Source of the DNA: a virus
Reading direction: 5' to 3' (one strand)
IMG/VR virus record: IMGVR_UViG_3300026518_000017
Location: 1-45,671 of that record
Length of the DNA stretch: 45,671 nucleotides
Shown here: one piece after another, positions 1-7,498 of the stretch
Layout: every line of letters starts with the position of its first letter
How positions within the stretch are numbered: the stretch's first letter is position 1
Translations under genes and position numbers: made by a program
The notes under the pieces: generated by a model
Told to the model about the DNA's origin: nothing
The model's database searches: none
Seen by the model: only the letters and a program-made list of their open reading frames with translations

Positions 1-93
1 AAAAAAAGAGTACACGGAGAGCGTGTCCGACTATGGATAAAAAAGAACCCAGAGAAAAAGCCGGAGGACGAGGGTAAAGAGATAGATTTTTAA
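1..93 (+). CDS. 3' end of primase-helicase gene (duplicate of the end of the window)
   Basis: In-frame tail, ending in TAA, of the large primase-helicase gene that is complete at 43135-45636. It appears again here because the contig starts and ends inside the same gene. The first codon is AAA (Lys) here and AGA (Arg) in the other copy. This is not a separate gene. Confidence 0.95.
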   Translation, partial: KKRVHGERVRLWIKKNPEKKPEDEGKEIDF

Positions 94-128
94 CCACGAA
101 AGGAAAAGCCATGATAGACCTTGACCAC
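3..128. repeat. terminal direct repeat, left copy
   Basis: Positions 3-128 are identical to 45546-45671 (126 bp). The match extends to position 1 with one mismatch at position 2 (A here, G at 45545). This is the signature of a circular or circularly permuted molecule assembled with an overlap, giving a unit length of about 45,543 bp. A true short terminal repeat on the virion DNA is less likely because the repeat lies inside a coding sequence. Confidence 0.9.
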
Positions 129-485
129 AAAAAACAAAGTAATTGGCCTAAAATAATTGAGGCGAGCATATACACGATGAGCGCACTCGCCAGAAAGCAC
201 GGAATAAATAAGCGCACCATGCAATCATGGTTATGCAGTGAGACTCGCGACTGGCACAGTAAGCCGAGTAAAGAAAACCGCAAAAAAATGCTCAAAGCCA
301 TGCGTGACGCGAAGAAAAACCCAGCCCCACCGTTTTCGCCGTCTTATGGGTATGCTTATCCGGAGCAGATTGACCAAATAAGAAGCGCCGGAATCTCTCC
401 GGAGAGAGATAAAATAATTTCTGAGCTTAAATTCCAAAACAGGCGCAAAGGGAAGATATACAGGGAGCAAAGATCATGCGCCTAA
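111..485 (+). CDS. small putative helix-turn-helix protein
   Basis: 124 residues, basic, not assigned to a family. Residues ~24-41 (ALARKHGINKRTMQSW) read like a helix-turn-helix with a recognition helix, as in small terminase or phage DNA-binding proteins. The rest is Lys/Arg-rich and probably partly disordered. The ATG at 111 follows a good ribosome site (AAAGGA) in a TAACCAC-AAAGGA leader box shared with three other genes. It lies 17 bp after the primase-helicase stop and upstream of the SF2 helicase, so it is probably part of the replication operon. A DNA-binding role is an inference from the motif. Confidence 0.75.
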   Translation: MIDLDHKKQSNWPKIIEASIYTMSALARKHGINKRTMQSWLCSETRDWHSKPSKENRKKMLKAMRDAKKNPAPPFSPSYGYAYPEQIDQIRSAGISPERDKIISELKFQNRRKGKIYREQRSCA

Positions 486-514
486 GTGATGCAATCAAAA
501 AAACAAACACATAA
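476..514 (+). CDS. possible 12-residue leader ORF before the helicase gene
   Basis: ATG at 476, overlapping the end of the preceding gene in another frame, lies 8 nt after a strong AGGGAG ribosome site and runs 12 codons (MRLSDAIKKTNT) to TAA at 514. The helicase ATG at 531 has its own site (GGAG). Either this is a leader peptide for translational coupling or the AGGGAG is fortuitous. No function can be given. Confidence 0.3.
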   Translation: MRLSDAIKKTNT

Positions 515-530
515 TAAATCCGGAGTGAGT

Positions 531-1982
531 ATGATTAACCTGTATGACGACCAAGCTGCATTGATAGGCAGAGCAAAAAAGAAAATAGCTGGAGGGTGCA
601 AAAATTTATTGATTCAGGCGGCGACCGGATCGGGAAAATCCATGATGGCGACCTCAATGATACACGGTGCAAACAACAAAGGGAATCGCTGCGCTTTTCT
701 CGTACCGCGCAGAGAATTGCTGCACCAAATGGCCGCAACATTTAGGCGCTTTAGTTTAGAATATTCTTATGTTGCGTCTGGTGAGTTTTTCTCTCCGGAC
801 TCGATAAATCACATTTGCTCAATGCAAACTCTTGTCCGGAGGCTGGACGACATTAACCCCAGAATATTGTTTGTCGACGAGACTCACTACGGGGAAGGTC
901 AGCTCAATAAAATTATTGAGCACTTTAAGGCTCTGGGGGTGCTCGTCATAGGGCTGAGCGCGACGCCGATGAAAATGTCCGGAAAGGGTCTCGGTGTGTG
1001 GTACGACGATATGGTGCAGGGTGAGTCGATTCGTTGGCTTATTGATAACAAACGCCTAAGCGATTACAAGCTATTCGGCATATCAAATCCAGACCTCTCT
1101 CAAATAAAAATTGTAAATGGCGATTATTCCGGCAAGCAACTCAGGGAGAAAATGGAGAGCGACCGGATATTGATCGGCGACGCCGTTGGTCATTACAAAA
1201 AACACGCCCTAGGAAAGAGAAACGTGACGTTTTGCACGTCAATAAAGCATTCAAAAATGACATGTGAGGCGTTTAGGAATGAGGGAATCGAGGCCGTACA
1301 CATGGACGCCGAAACACCTAAGCACGTAAGGAGGCAAATGATTGTAGATTTTGCCTTGAGAAAAATTGACGTTATCACGTCGGTCGACCTCCTTTGTTTT
1401 GGTTTTGACCTCGGCTCTCAAGTTGACGATATACCGGAGTGTAAGGACGTGACCGTCGAGTGTATGAGTGACCTGAGACCGACTCGCTCTTTACCGCTTC
1501 AAATGCAGAAATGGGGGCGCGTTCTCAGAATGAAGCCATACGACGCTTTAATATTTGACCACGCGAGCAATTACATAACACACGGTATCCCCTGCCTTGA
1601 TCGAAACTGGTCTCTTGAGGATAAGGAGCGCAAAAGGCGAGACGTTGAAGATGAGGAAATGAGGGAGCAAACGAAATATTGCCCTGACTGCTACCACGCT
1701 CACACCCCAGCGCCAAGGTGTCCAAATTGCGGCCATGTCTACAAAAAGAAAGAGGAGAAACCTATCGAGCAGGTCGACGCCGAATTGCAAGAGATAATGA
1801 TTGAGAGGGAGCGCAGGGCAAAGCGGCGCGAGGAGGGTATGTGCGAAACCCTTGACGATTGGAAAGCTCTCGCTGACGAGCGTGGTTATAAAGACGGCTG
1901 GGCGGAAATGAGATACAAAGAGCGCCAGAAAAAAGAGGCCAACAAGAAAACGGACGATATAAATATGGAGTTGTTTGGATGA
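531..1982 (+). CDS. SF2 DEAD/DEAH-box helicase with C-terminal zinc ribbon
   Basis: 483 residues from ATG 531, chosen because CGGAG lies just upstream and the typical N-terminal YDDQ (motif Q-like) begins there. An in-frame GTG at 486 also exists. Superfamily 2 motifs are clear: Walker A AATGSGKS (~30-37), Walker B variant DETH (~116-119), SATP (~143), and a motif VI-like QKWGRVLR (~325). Near residues 384-400 a CxxC...CxxC (CPDC, CPNC) should bind zinc. The C-terminal 80 residues are charged and helical. ATP-driven unwinding or remodelling in phage replication or recombination is expected. The next gene starts in a 4-bp overlap. Confidence 0.93.
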   Translation: MINLYDDQAALIGRAKKKIAGGCKNLLIQAATGSGKSMMATSMIHGANNKGNRCAFLVPRRELLHQMAATFRRFSLEYSYVASGEFFSPDSINHICSMQTLVRRLDDINPRILFVDETHYGEGQLNKIIEHFKALGVLVIGLSATPMKMSGKGLGVWYDDMVQGESIRWLIDNKRLSDYKLFGISNPDLSQIKIVNGDYSGKQLREKMESDRILIGDAVGHYKKHALGKRNVTFCTSIKHSKMTCEAFRNEGIEAVHMDAETPKHVRRQMIVDFALRKIDVITSVDLLCFGFDLGSQVDDIPECKDVTVECMSDLRPTRSLPLQMQKWGRVLRMKPYDALIFDHASNYITHGIPCLDRNWSLEDKERKRRDVEDEEMREQTKYCPDCYHAHTPAPRCPNCGHVYKKKEEKPIEQVDAELQEIMIERERRAKRREEGMCETLDDWKALADERGYKDGWAEMRYKERQKKEANKKTDDINMELFG

Positions 1983-2152
1983 TTGTCGCCAGAGGGGTTG
2001 TTATATACGCGGCCTGTAAAGGATACCATGAGGATGATAGGCAAGCGGCTATAGATCACGCCAAGAATCACGGACTCACACAGCAGGACGTTGCTATAAG
2101 GGAGCTGGATGATATGTTCATAATTAAAACCAAAAAGGAGATTGAGCTTTGA
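1979..2152 (+). CDS. small conserved-looking protein between helicase and nuclease
   Basis: 57 residues, ATG at 1979 overlapping the helicase stop (ATGA) and ending in a TTGA overlap with the VRR-NUC gene, so translation is coupled on both sides. The sequence MIVARGVVIYAACKG... is a compact alpha/beta-looking protein ending in a basic-acidic tail. No family was recognised. Tight coupling suggests an accessory role to the helicase or nuclease. Confidence 0.8.
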   Translation: MIVARGVVIYAACKGYHEDDRQAAIDHAKNHGLTQQDVAIRELDDMFIIKTKKEIEL

Positions 2153-2637
2153 GTGAATTTAACCGTATGCAGAGGGTTATAAAGCACGCCTCAAAACTTG
2201 GTGCGCGACTTTTCAGGAACAACATAGGGGAAACGTGGATCGGTAAATCTCAATATATTACCAAGACCGATTTTGTAAAAGTTGAGCGTGGCGACGTTGT
2301 GATCCGGAAAGCTCGTCGCTTCCATGCTGGACTCGCTGATTTTTCCGGCGATGCTGTGGGATTCACCCCTGTTATTGTGACTCAAGAAATGGTCGGACAG
2401 ACACTTGCTGTATTTACAAATGCAGAGGTAAAGAAAGACGAAAAGGCCGCAAAAGCGGCCTATAATTCAAAACAAAAAAGAGAAACCGGACAAAGAAAAT
2501 TTATAGAATTTGTCGTAAAAATGGGGGGCATTGCCGGATTTGTAGGCTCTGAGGACGACCTTGATAAATTACTCTCCGGATACCATATCGCCGATAATGC
2601 AAAAAAGCACAAAACACCAAACGATAGGCCAGAATAG
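2149..2637 (+). CDS. VRR-NUC domain nuclease
   Basis: 162 residues starting at a TTG (2149), supported by AAGGAG 8 nt upstream and the 4-bp overlap with the previous gene. The residues GLADFSG... and VFTNAEVKKDE fit the VRR-NUC pattern (G-x-x-D followed by a beta strand and E-V-K), part of the PD-(D/E)XK superfamily. The segment after residue ~105 (RETGQRKFIEFVVKMGG) matches the closing helix of stand-alone phage versions. Such proteins cleave branched DNA such as Holliday junctions or flaps. Its 3' end overlaps the convergent gene 2569-2814. Confidence 0.85.
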   Translation: MSEFNRMQRVIKHASKLGARLFRNNIGETWIGKSQYITKTDFVKVERGDVVIRKARRFHAGLADFSGDAVGFTPVIVTQEMVGQTLAVFTNAEVKKDEKAAKAAYNSKQKRETGQRKFIEFVVKMGGIAGFVGSEDDLDKLLSGYHIADNAKKHKTPNDRPE

Positions 2638-2814
2638 AGAAGAAATAACAACGGCGGCGATGATAATAAAATCAGGGTGATTTTTCATGTGCTCGCGCTG
2701 GTCTCTTGTCTCTTGCGGAAAGTAAACCTCAAGCTCCTCGTCATTTTCTACAGACCAGAGGACAAAACCAAGAATCAAAAATGTGAAGGCGTACCCGCAA
2801 AAATAGAGCATCAT
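2569..2814 (-). CDS. two-segment membrane protein, embedded antisense gene
   Basis: 81 residues on the minus strand inside an otherwise plus-strand block. Two hydrophobic segments (residues ~1-22 and ~50-76) flank a charged middle region (ENDEELEVYFPQETRDQREHM). The ATG overlaps the stop of 2811-2990 (ATGA), so the two are co-translated. Its last ~70 bp overlap the VRR-NUC gene tail to tail. A small membrane protein paired with a small DNA-binding-like protein could be a superinfection-exclusion or toxin-like unit; no family was recognised and this role is a guess. Confidence 0.7.
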   Translation of the reverse strand: MMLYFCGYAFTFLILGFVLWSVENDEELEVYFPQETRDQREHMKNHPDFIIIAAVVISSLFWPIVWCFVLFCIIGDMVSGE

Positions 2815-2990
2815 TTATCGGCGTTAAACCTCTCGACCTCTTTACGCATTAAAAGCTCGACCTCTCCGCCTATTGAGGCGTTTGGTGAAAGCTCTCCGGC
2901 CTCTTTTCTTTTTTCGATGGTCTCGACATAATTATCAAAGACCTCTTTGTTTGGCCTAAAACCAAAATATCTAGTGTTTTTTGTTGACAT
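2811..2990 (-). CDS. small ribbon-helix-helix-like protein, candidate regulator
   Basis: 59 residues, ATG at 2990. The N-terminal RYFGFRP strand is followed by two predicted helices separated by a turn (SPNAS), resembling the ribbon-helix-helix (Arc/CopG) layout, though with longer helices than usual. The gene diverges from 3072-3293, and its start lies beside two TTGACA boxes and the operator-like motif at 3005-3021. A regulator next to its own operator is a natural reading, but DNA binding is inferred. No clear ribosome site was checked beyond A-rich upstream sequence. Confidence 0.6.
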   Translation of the reverse strand: MSTKNTRYFGFRPNKEVFDNYVETIEKRKEAGELSPNASIGGEVELLMRKEVERFNADK

Positions 2991-3005
2991 ACTTATAACT
3001 CCATG

Positions 3006-3034
3006 TTGACAATATGTTTACATTATTATATCAC
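3006..3034 (+). promoter_or_regulatory. sigma-70-like promoter with early operator motif
   Basis: TTGACA (3006-3011), 17-nt spacer, TATATC (3029-3034; TTATAT at 16 nt also fits). The operator-like GTTGACAATATGTTTAC covers 3005-3021. A second TTGACA at 2984-2989 lies upstream. It would drive 3072-3293 and the recombination genes. Confidence 0.65.
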
Positions 3035-3071
3035 TGTGTATGCAATGTCAAACATAATAAAGAGGATTCTT

Positions 3072-3293
3072 ATGGGATTTACAAAAAAAATTAAATTAGC
3101 ATGGGCAATAATGAACATGAGCGCTCGCGGGCGTTCTAAGCTAGTGAAAGCCTATAATGCAACACTTAAAACCTCAGACGATGAATCTTTGTATGTTTGC
3201 CGTCGCGTATCTTTTGGGGTCAATGGAAACTTTGAAAGATACGTCCCTATAACCACAATACAGGAGTCAACAAATGACAGCGCAACTAATTGA
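3072..3293 (+). CDS. small basic protein of unknown function upstream of exonuclease
   Basis: 73 residues from ATG 3072, after AAAGAGG. The N-terminus is basic (GFTKKIKLAWAIMNMSARGRSK). A C-terminal beta-rich part (SLYVCRRVSFGVNGNFERYVP) follows. Its 3' end overlaps the next gene by 20 bp, indicating coupling to the RecE-like gene. It is the first gene after the early promoter at 3006. No family was recognised. Confidence 0.75.
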   Translation: MGFTKKIKLAWAIMNMSARGRSKLVKAYNATLKTSDDESLYVCRRVSFGVNGNFERYVPITTIQESTNDSATN

Positions 3294-4158
3294 GAATATG
3301 AGTAACGACGATTATCACGACCATAAGGCCGTGAGTCGCTCAATGCTTATGGAGTTAAAAAAATCTCCGAAAAAATTTCACTACAAATATTTATCAGGAA
3401 GGTACGAGAAAGAGGACACAATGCCGCTCAAAATTGGCAGTGCATTCCATACGCTTATTCTTGAGCCTGAGCTATTCACCGAGAAAGCGGCGATTATGCC
3501 GGACTACCTGAAAAAGCCCTCCATAACACAAATAAACGCAAAGAACCACTCAGACAGCACCCTACTGCAAATTGAGCAATGGGATAAATTTCACGAGGAA
3601 AACGAGGGTAAAGCTCACCTCAAAAAAGACGACGTTGAAAAGCTCAGGGAAATGGCCGCAGCCATACGAAAAGAGCCAGCAACACAAAAACTTATAGGAC
3701 AAAAGGGTCTCATTGAGCCGTCAATATTTTGGACAGACGAGGAGACTGGCGTACAGGTAAAGGTGAGGATTGATTTTCTGACTCTCGATTACAGGTACAC
3801 AATGGACGTAAAATCAACGGCGGACTGTGATGAGGAGAAATTTTCTCGGTCTATTATTAACTACGGGTACGACGTTCAGGCTTTTATGCAACAAGAGGCT
3901 GTATTCCAACTCACAGGCGAGCGACCGGACGCGACAATCTTTCTTTGTTGTGAAAAAGACGACCCGTATGACACTGGTTTTTATATGGCCGATGATACAG
4001 TATTGCGTCGCGGAGAGCTTTGGTATCGCGAGCTATTAAAGCGCCTCGCCGCTTGTCGTGTAAATGACGTCTGGCCGTCACAGGGAGGCGGTAAAATTAG
4101 GCCGATAGGAATCCCAGCATGGGAGATAAAGAGACTTGAGGAAATCGGAACAAGCTAG
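3274..4158 (+). CDS. RecE-like exonuclease VIII (PD-(D/E)XK)
   Basis: 294 residues, ATG 3274 preceded by CAGGAG. It matches the phage/RecE C-terminal exonuclease pattern: N-terminal YHDHKAVSRSMLMEL and MPLKIGSAFHTLILEP, then VKVRIDFL (~167) and the DVKST core (~177) that supplies the metal-binding Asp and catalytic Lys, and QAFMQQEAV (~200). The enzyme degrades the 5' strand of double-stranded DNA to give 3' overhangs for RecT annealing; recT is encoded two genes downstream. Length fits stand-alone phage RecE nucleases. Confidence 0.9.
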   Translation: MTAQLIENMSNDDYHDHKAVSRSMLMELKKSPKKFHYKYLSGRYEKEDTMPLKIGSAFHTLILEPELFTEKAAIMPDYLKKPSITQINAKNHSDSTLLQIEQWDKFHEENEGKAHLKKDDVEKLREMAAAIRKEPATQKLIGQKGLIEPSIFWTDEETGVQVKVRIDFLTLDYRYTMDVKSTADCDEEKFSRSIINYGYDVQAFMQQEAVFQLTGERPDATIFLCCEKDDPYDTGFYMADDTVLRRGELWYRELLKRLAACRVNDVWPSQGGGKIRPIGIPAWEIKRLEEIGTS

Positions 4159-4267
4159 AGTCCCACCTCAATCCTAGGGGTTACGGGGGGAGACCCAGCG
4201 AACAAAGGGGCTATGATATCAGTGCGGTGGTGGAGGACTCTGCATAGTTGGCCGCCAGAATAGCCCC
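4159..4267 (+). other. structured non-coding stretch after the exonuclease gene
   Basis: A gene-free stretch rich in G and C tracts. GGGGCTAT (4207-4214) pairs perfectly with ATAGCCCC (4260-4267), and GCGG/CCGC can pair inside. GAGTCC just after the stop can pair with GGACTC at ~4234-4239, competing with the first fold. A T-run follows at ~4276-4282. It may be a complex terminator, a 3'-UTR RNA or a small structured RNA. It is not a tRNA because D and T arms are missing. Confidence 0.5.
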
Positions 4268-4283
4268 GACCCTCATTTTTTTG

Positions 4284-4311
4284 TTGACATTGTGTTTACA
4301 CTTATTGTAAA
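4284..4311 (+). promoter_or_regulatory. promoter with early operator motif
   Basis: TTGACA at 4284-4289 inside the 17-bp operator-like GTTGACATTGTGTTTAC (4283-4299). The -10 is weak (TGTAAA at 4306-4311, 16-nt spacer). It lies 38 bp before the Spo11-like gene. The TAACCAC-AAGGA leader box follows at 4328. Confidence 0.6.
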
Positions 4312-4348
4312 ACAGTCAAGACCATACTAACCACAAGGAAAAAGCGAT

Positions 4349-5260
4349 ATGCTTATAAAGTACGTTCACCATAAATTTAGAAATGATAGTCTTGAGCTTA
4401 TTGCTCTGGCGAATCAGATTATTAAAGACATGTCGGCGCAGGGCTACGACCTTACGCTCCGTCAATTATATTACCAGTTTGTTGCTCGTGACCTCATAGA
4501 AAACTCAGAGAGAAGTTACAAGAGAATCGGCGCCATGCTCAACAAGGCCAGACTGTCCGGTCTCGTTTCATGGTATGCTATTGAGGATCGTGGTCGACAC
4601 TGCACGAGATACAGTTTTCAAGAGGATGAGCATGAGGTTTTGAACGGCCTACAGTATGGTGTCAACATAGACCACTGGGCGCGTCAGGATACCTATATCG
4701 AGGCATGGGTTGAAAAGGACGCTCTTATCGGTGTTTTAAAAAAACCGTGCGAACGATATGACGTCCCTCACATGGCTTGCAAGGGTTATGTTTCTGCATC
4801 TGAGGCGTGGAGAGCTGGGCGCAGATTTAAGCAAAAGCGCGAAGAAGGTAAGAACTGCGTATTGATACACCTCGGAGACCATGACCCCAGCGGCCTTGAT
4901 ATGACAAGAGATAATCGTGACAGGCTCACACTATTCTCAGAATCTAACGGCGTTGAGGTTATCAGGCTCGCCTTAAATATGGATCAAATTGAGGAACTCA
5001 AGCCGCCGCCGAATCCCGCGAAACTAACTGATAGCCGTTGCGGTGGATACATATCCCAGTACGGAAAATCATCATGGGAGCTTGACGCGCTCGACCCGAA
5101 ATATATCGACAATATTGTCACCAACGAAATCGAGAAACATATTGATTTCGACGAGTGGGAAAGATGCACCGATATACAAGAGGAGCGCAGACAATACCTG
5201 TCACGCCTATACGGTAGCTGGGACGAGGTTAAAGACTTTTTAGATGAGAATGGACTATAA
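4349..5260 (+). CDS. Spo11/topoisomerase VI subunit A-like Toprim protein
   Basis: 303 residues, ATG 4349 after AAGGA. Residues ~36-44 (TLRQLYYQF) resemble the catalytic-tyrosine motif of the winged-helix (5Y-CAP) domain of TopoVI-A/Spo11, and the following YKRIGAMLNKARLSGLVSW looks like the rest of that domain. A Toprim domain follows with the Glu in WVEKDAL (~121) and the DxD in GDHDPSG (~177-179). This domain order is the TopoVI-A/Spo11 order. No partner resembling TopoVI-B was recognised here. Position between the RecE-like exonuclease and RecT suggests a role in making or processing DNA breaks. The assignment rests on motif reading; strand cleavage is not shown. Confidence 0.75.
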   Translation: MLIKYVHHKFRNDSLELIALANQIIKDMSAQGYDLTLRQLYYQFVARDLIENSERSYKRIGAMLNKARLSGLVSWYAIEDRGRHCTRYSFQEDEHEVLNGLQYGVNIDHWARQDTYIEAWVEKDALIGVLKKPCERYDVPHMACKGYVSASEAWRAGRRFKQKREEGKNCVLIHLGDHDPSGLDMTRDNRDRLTLFSESNGVEVIRLALNMDQIEELKPPPNPAKLTDSRCGGYISQYGKSSWELDALDPKYIDNIVTNEIEKHIDFDEWERCTDIQEERRQYLSRLYGSWDEVKDFLDENGL

Positions 5261-5262
5261 TC

Positions 5263-6141
5263 ATGGGAAACAATTTACAGGTAATAGGCAACACCTTAAG
5301 AAGCGCCGAGACTCAAGGTAAGTTAATGCTTGCTCTTGGTGTCAATAACCCGAAAAGCACAGAGGCGAAAAATGAGGCAAAAAAATACTGCGCCTCAGTC
5401 CTCGCCGAGGTTGAAAAGTCAGCCGGATCAAAGAACGACCTGACGACATGTAACCCTGACAGCATTGTAAAGTGCATGATTGACGCAGCTCAATTTCGCC
5501 TAATGATCGACGGGCGACAACACGCGCACCTCATAAAATACGGTAACGCCGTGAGTCTACAGATAGGTTATAGGGGGTATCTCGCAAAAATTGCAGAGCA
5601 TTACGAGGACGCTGACATAAACGTCTTTCCGGTTTATAAGGGGGACACCCTAGAGATATCAGGGAAAGGCGGTTTTGACGATTACGAGTACAAACGCGCC
5701 AATAATTTCCCGTCTGACAATGATTTCGAGGGTGTATGTGCCGCTCTTTATTACAAGAAAGGCGGGCGTGAGTTTCAAAAGGTCATAACCATGTCGGCGT
5801 CTGAGATACAAAAAATCAGGAACGTCGCAAAGCAGGACTTTATCTGGAAAGCGTGGTTTATCGAGAAAGCAAAGGCGGCGGCGATTAAGCGGTTGTGCAA
5901 GGTGCAATTCTCAAGCATGACCCTCATTCAGGACATGATAAACTATGACAATAAGGAGGGCTTTGACATGGATAAGCAGAATATGAACAGCGGCTCTCGG
6001 TCTATTCTTGATAATCTAAACGAGGGAATTGATAAGGTTTTACCGAAAAAGGACGAGCAACCCACCAGCGACGACCAGCCGGACGATGAGGATATCATTG
6101 AGGGCGAGATCATAAACGACGATGGGAGCATGGTGATATGA
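5263..6141 (+). CDS. recT: RecT-family single-strand annealing protein
   Basis: 292 residues, ATG 5263 immediately after the previous stop. It carries the RecT signature: an N-terminal helical region, MIDGRQHAHLIKYGNAVSLQIGYRG (~85-108), a central beta region, and WKAWFIEKAKAAAIKRLCK near residues 195-215. The C-terminal ~60 residues are disordered and strongly acidic (SDDQPDDEDIIEGE). It anneals complementary single strands exposed by the exonuclease and is the standard partner of RecE. Its stop overlaps the next start by 4 bp. Confidence 0.94.
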   Translation: MGNNLQVIGNTLRSAETQGKLMLALGVNNPKSTEAKNEAKKYCASVLAEVEKSAGSKNDLTTCNPDSIVKCMIDAAQFRLMIDGRQHAHLIKYGNAVSLQIGYRGYLAKIAEHYEDADINVFPVYKGDTLEISGKGGFDDYEYKRANNFPSDNDFEGVCAALYYKKGGREFQKVITMSASEIQKIRNVAKQDFIWKAWFIEKAKAAAIKRLCKVQFSSMTLIQDMINYDNKEGFDMDKQNMNSGSRSILDNLNEGIDKVLPKKDEQPTSDDQPDDEDIIEGEIINDDGSMVI

Positions 6142-6740
6142 GTGGAAAAATTATTCTTGATTTATGTGGCGGGACAGGCGCTTGGTCAAAGCCGTACGCT
6201 GACGCCGGGTACACCGTTTACAATATAACACACCCGCATGACGACGTTTTCGACTATGAAGGGTACAAAGATTTACCGTCTGTTTACGGCATTCTGGCCG
6301 CTCCGACTTGCACAATGTTTTCTCTGGCAAGAACAACGGCAAAAACACCACGGGATTTAGAGGGTGGGTTTAAGCTCGTGCATAGGTGTTTAGAAATTAT
6401 TTGGTATTGCCGATTCCATAAAGACCTTAAATTTTGGGCTTTGGAAAACCCTATGGGGTATTTACGTCAAATACTTGGCAAGCCTCCCTTAACAATGAAC
6501 CCGGCAGACTACGGAGCAAACTATACAAAAAGAACGGACATATGGGGATATTACAACATGCCGAGAAAATCGCCGCGTATAATGACAGACGAAGAAAAAG
6601 AAAGGTGCGCAACCAATAATAGAAAGTTGCCACCCCTGCCGGATGGCTATGTTTTACCTGATAATTTTAGGCCACAACAAGCAAGGCGCAGCATAACGGA
6701 CAACCATTTTGCGCAAGCATTTTTTAAAGCGAATAAATAG
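6138..6740 (+). CDS. C5-cytosine-type DNA methyltransferase (short phage form)
   Basis: 200 residues, starting in an ATGA overlap with recT. SAM-binding motif I is DLCGGTGAWSKP (~8). The PTCTMFS segment (~56) corresponds to the motif IV P-C loop with catalytic Cys, here with Thr in place of the second Pro. ALENPMGYLR (~105) corresponds to motif VI (EN-V/P). KRTDIWG (~131) fits motif VIII. It lacks a full target-recognition domain, so specificity is unknown. It likely modifies phage DNA against restriction. Other possibilities such as a hypermodification enzyme cannot be excluded. Confidence 0.85.
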   Translation: MSGKIILDLCGGTGAWSKPYADAGYTVYNITHPHDDVFDYEGYKDLPSVYGILAAPTCTMFSLARTTAKTPRDLEGGFKLVHRCLEIIWYCRFHKDLKFWALENPMGYLRQILGKPPLTMNPADYGANYTKRTDIWGYYNMPRKSPRIMTDEEKERCATNNRKLPPLPDGYVLPDNFRPQQARRSITDNHFAQAFFKANK

Positions 6741-6769
6741 TTGACAATGTGTAAACACCGTGTTATCGT
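6741..6769 (+). promoter_or_regulatory. promoter with early operator motif
   Basis: TTGACA (6741-6746), 17-nt spacer, TATCGT (6764-6769). The 17-bp operator-like GTTGACAATGTGTAAAC occupies 6740-6756, with near-perfect dyad arms. It drives the three small genes 6799-7498. Confidence 0.75.
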
Positions 6770-6798
6770 GTAAGAGTAAAATATAAGGAGCACGAAAA

Positions 6799-7125
6799 AT
6801 GCAGAATTTACAGGAATACTATGAGGAGCTGAGCAATAGACTCGATGACGCTGAGGAGGTTGACGAGGCGTATAAGATTTTAGACGAGGCTCACGAGGTT
6901 TCAGAGCACTGTGGTACGATACGGAGAGTTTTTGACACAAATGTGCCTGAGGGCTTTTCTGGTGCTATAGACGCAGATATGGAGCATTACGAGGGTCTTT
7001 TCCTTGAGCTTTCCCAGAGAGCCGATTCTGTGGCCGACGATATTCAGGCCGAAAAGGATGACGAGGAAAAATACGGCTCTTATCAAGATCAAGTCAGGTC
7101 ACAATATTACGGGAGTATTTTATAA
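6799..7125 (+). CDS. acidic helical protein of unknown function
   Basis: 108 residues, ATG 6799 after AAGGAG. Very acidic, predicted mostly helical (LQEYYEELSNRLDDAEEVDEAY...). No family recognised. First gene of a three-gene operon behind an operator-controlled promoter. Small acidic early phage proteins often inhibit host enzymes or mimic DNA, but nothing in the sequence proves that here. Its TAA overlaps the next ATG by one base. Confidence 0.8.
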   Translation: MQNLQEYYEELSNRLDDAEEVDEAYKILDEAHEVSEHCGTIRRVFDTNVPEGFSGAIDADMEHYEGLFLELSQRADSVADDIQAEKDDEEKYGSYQDQVRSQYYGSIL

Positions 7126-7289
7126 TGGCAATCGACGATCAAAGAACTCGCGTTTTTGTAGAAATAGAGCTTTTCGATGATCGTCACCCTTGCGAGGTGC
7201 AGGACGAAATATACAAGCTCCTCAATGAGAACGGCTTCGAGGTTATGACTTGCTCAGGCAAGGGAATTTACGGAATGGAAAAACCATGA
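7125..7289 (+). CDS. small protein of unknown function
   Basis: 54 residues, ATG at 7125 sharing one base with the previous stop, preceded by GGGAG. Sequence pattern TRVFVEIELFD...DEIYKLLNENGFEVMTC suggests a small beta-alpha-beta fold. No family recognised. It ends in an ATGA overlap with 7286-7498, so all three genes of this operon are coupled. Confidence 0.75.
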   Translation: MAIDDQRTRVFVEIELFDDRHPCEVQDEIYKLLNENGFEVMTCSGKGIYGMEKP

Positions 7290-7498
7290 CAGAATCTTTG
7301 ATAGAGACACGACCACCAACGGCGATTGAGGCGCGGGCGGCTTTCAGATATCAGAAAAGACAACTCAATTATTATCGGGGGAAAATGAGTGAAGCTCCTC
7401 CGGAGAGAAAAAGGACGTATTCGAAAAAAATTGAAAAAATTCAATCATCTTTACGAATTATTGACCTTTACCTGATATCAATAAACGGACACGAATAA
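7286..7498 (+). CDS. small basic helical protein of unknown function
   Basis: 70 residues from ATG 7286 (ATGA overlap with the previous stop). Arg/Lys-rich helices (AAFRYQKRQLNYYRGKM, KRTYSKKIEKIQSSLR), so nucleic-acid or protein binding is conceivable. It is the last gene of the plus-strand block and its stop is at the edge of the terminator hairpin. Confidence 0.75.
   Translation: MTESLIETRPPTAIEARAAFRYQKRQLNYYRGKMSEAPPERKRTYSKKIEKIQSSLRIIDLYLISINGHE

Noticed and set aside
4207-4267. tRNA-like shape with 8-bp acceptor-like stem
   Set aside because: No anticodon arm, no T-loop sequence and wrong internal length.
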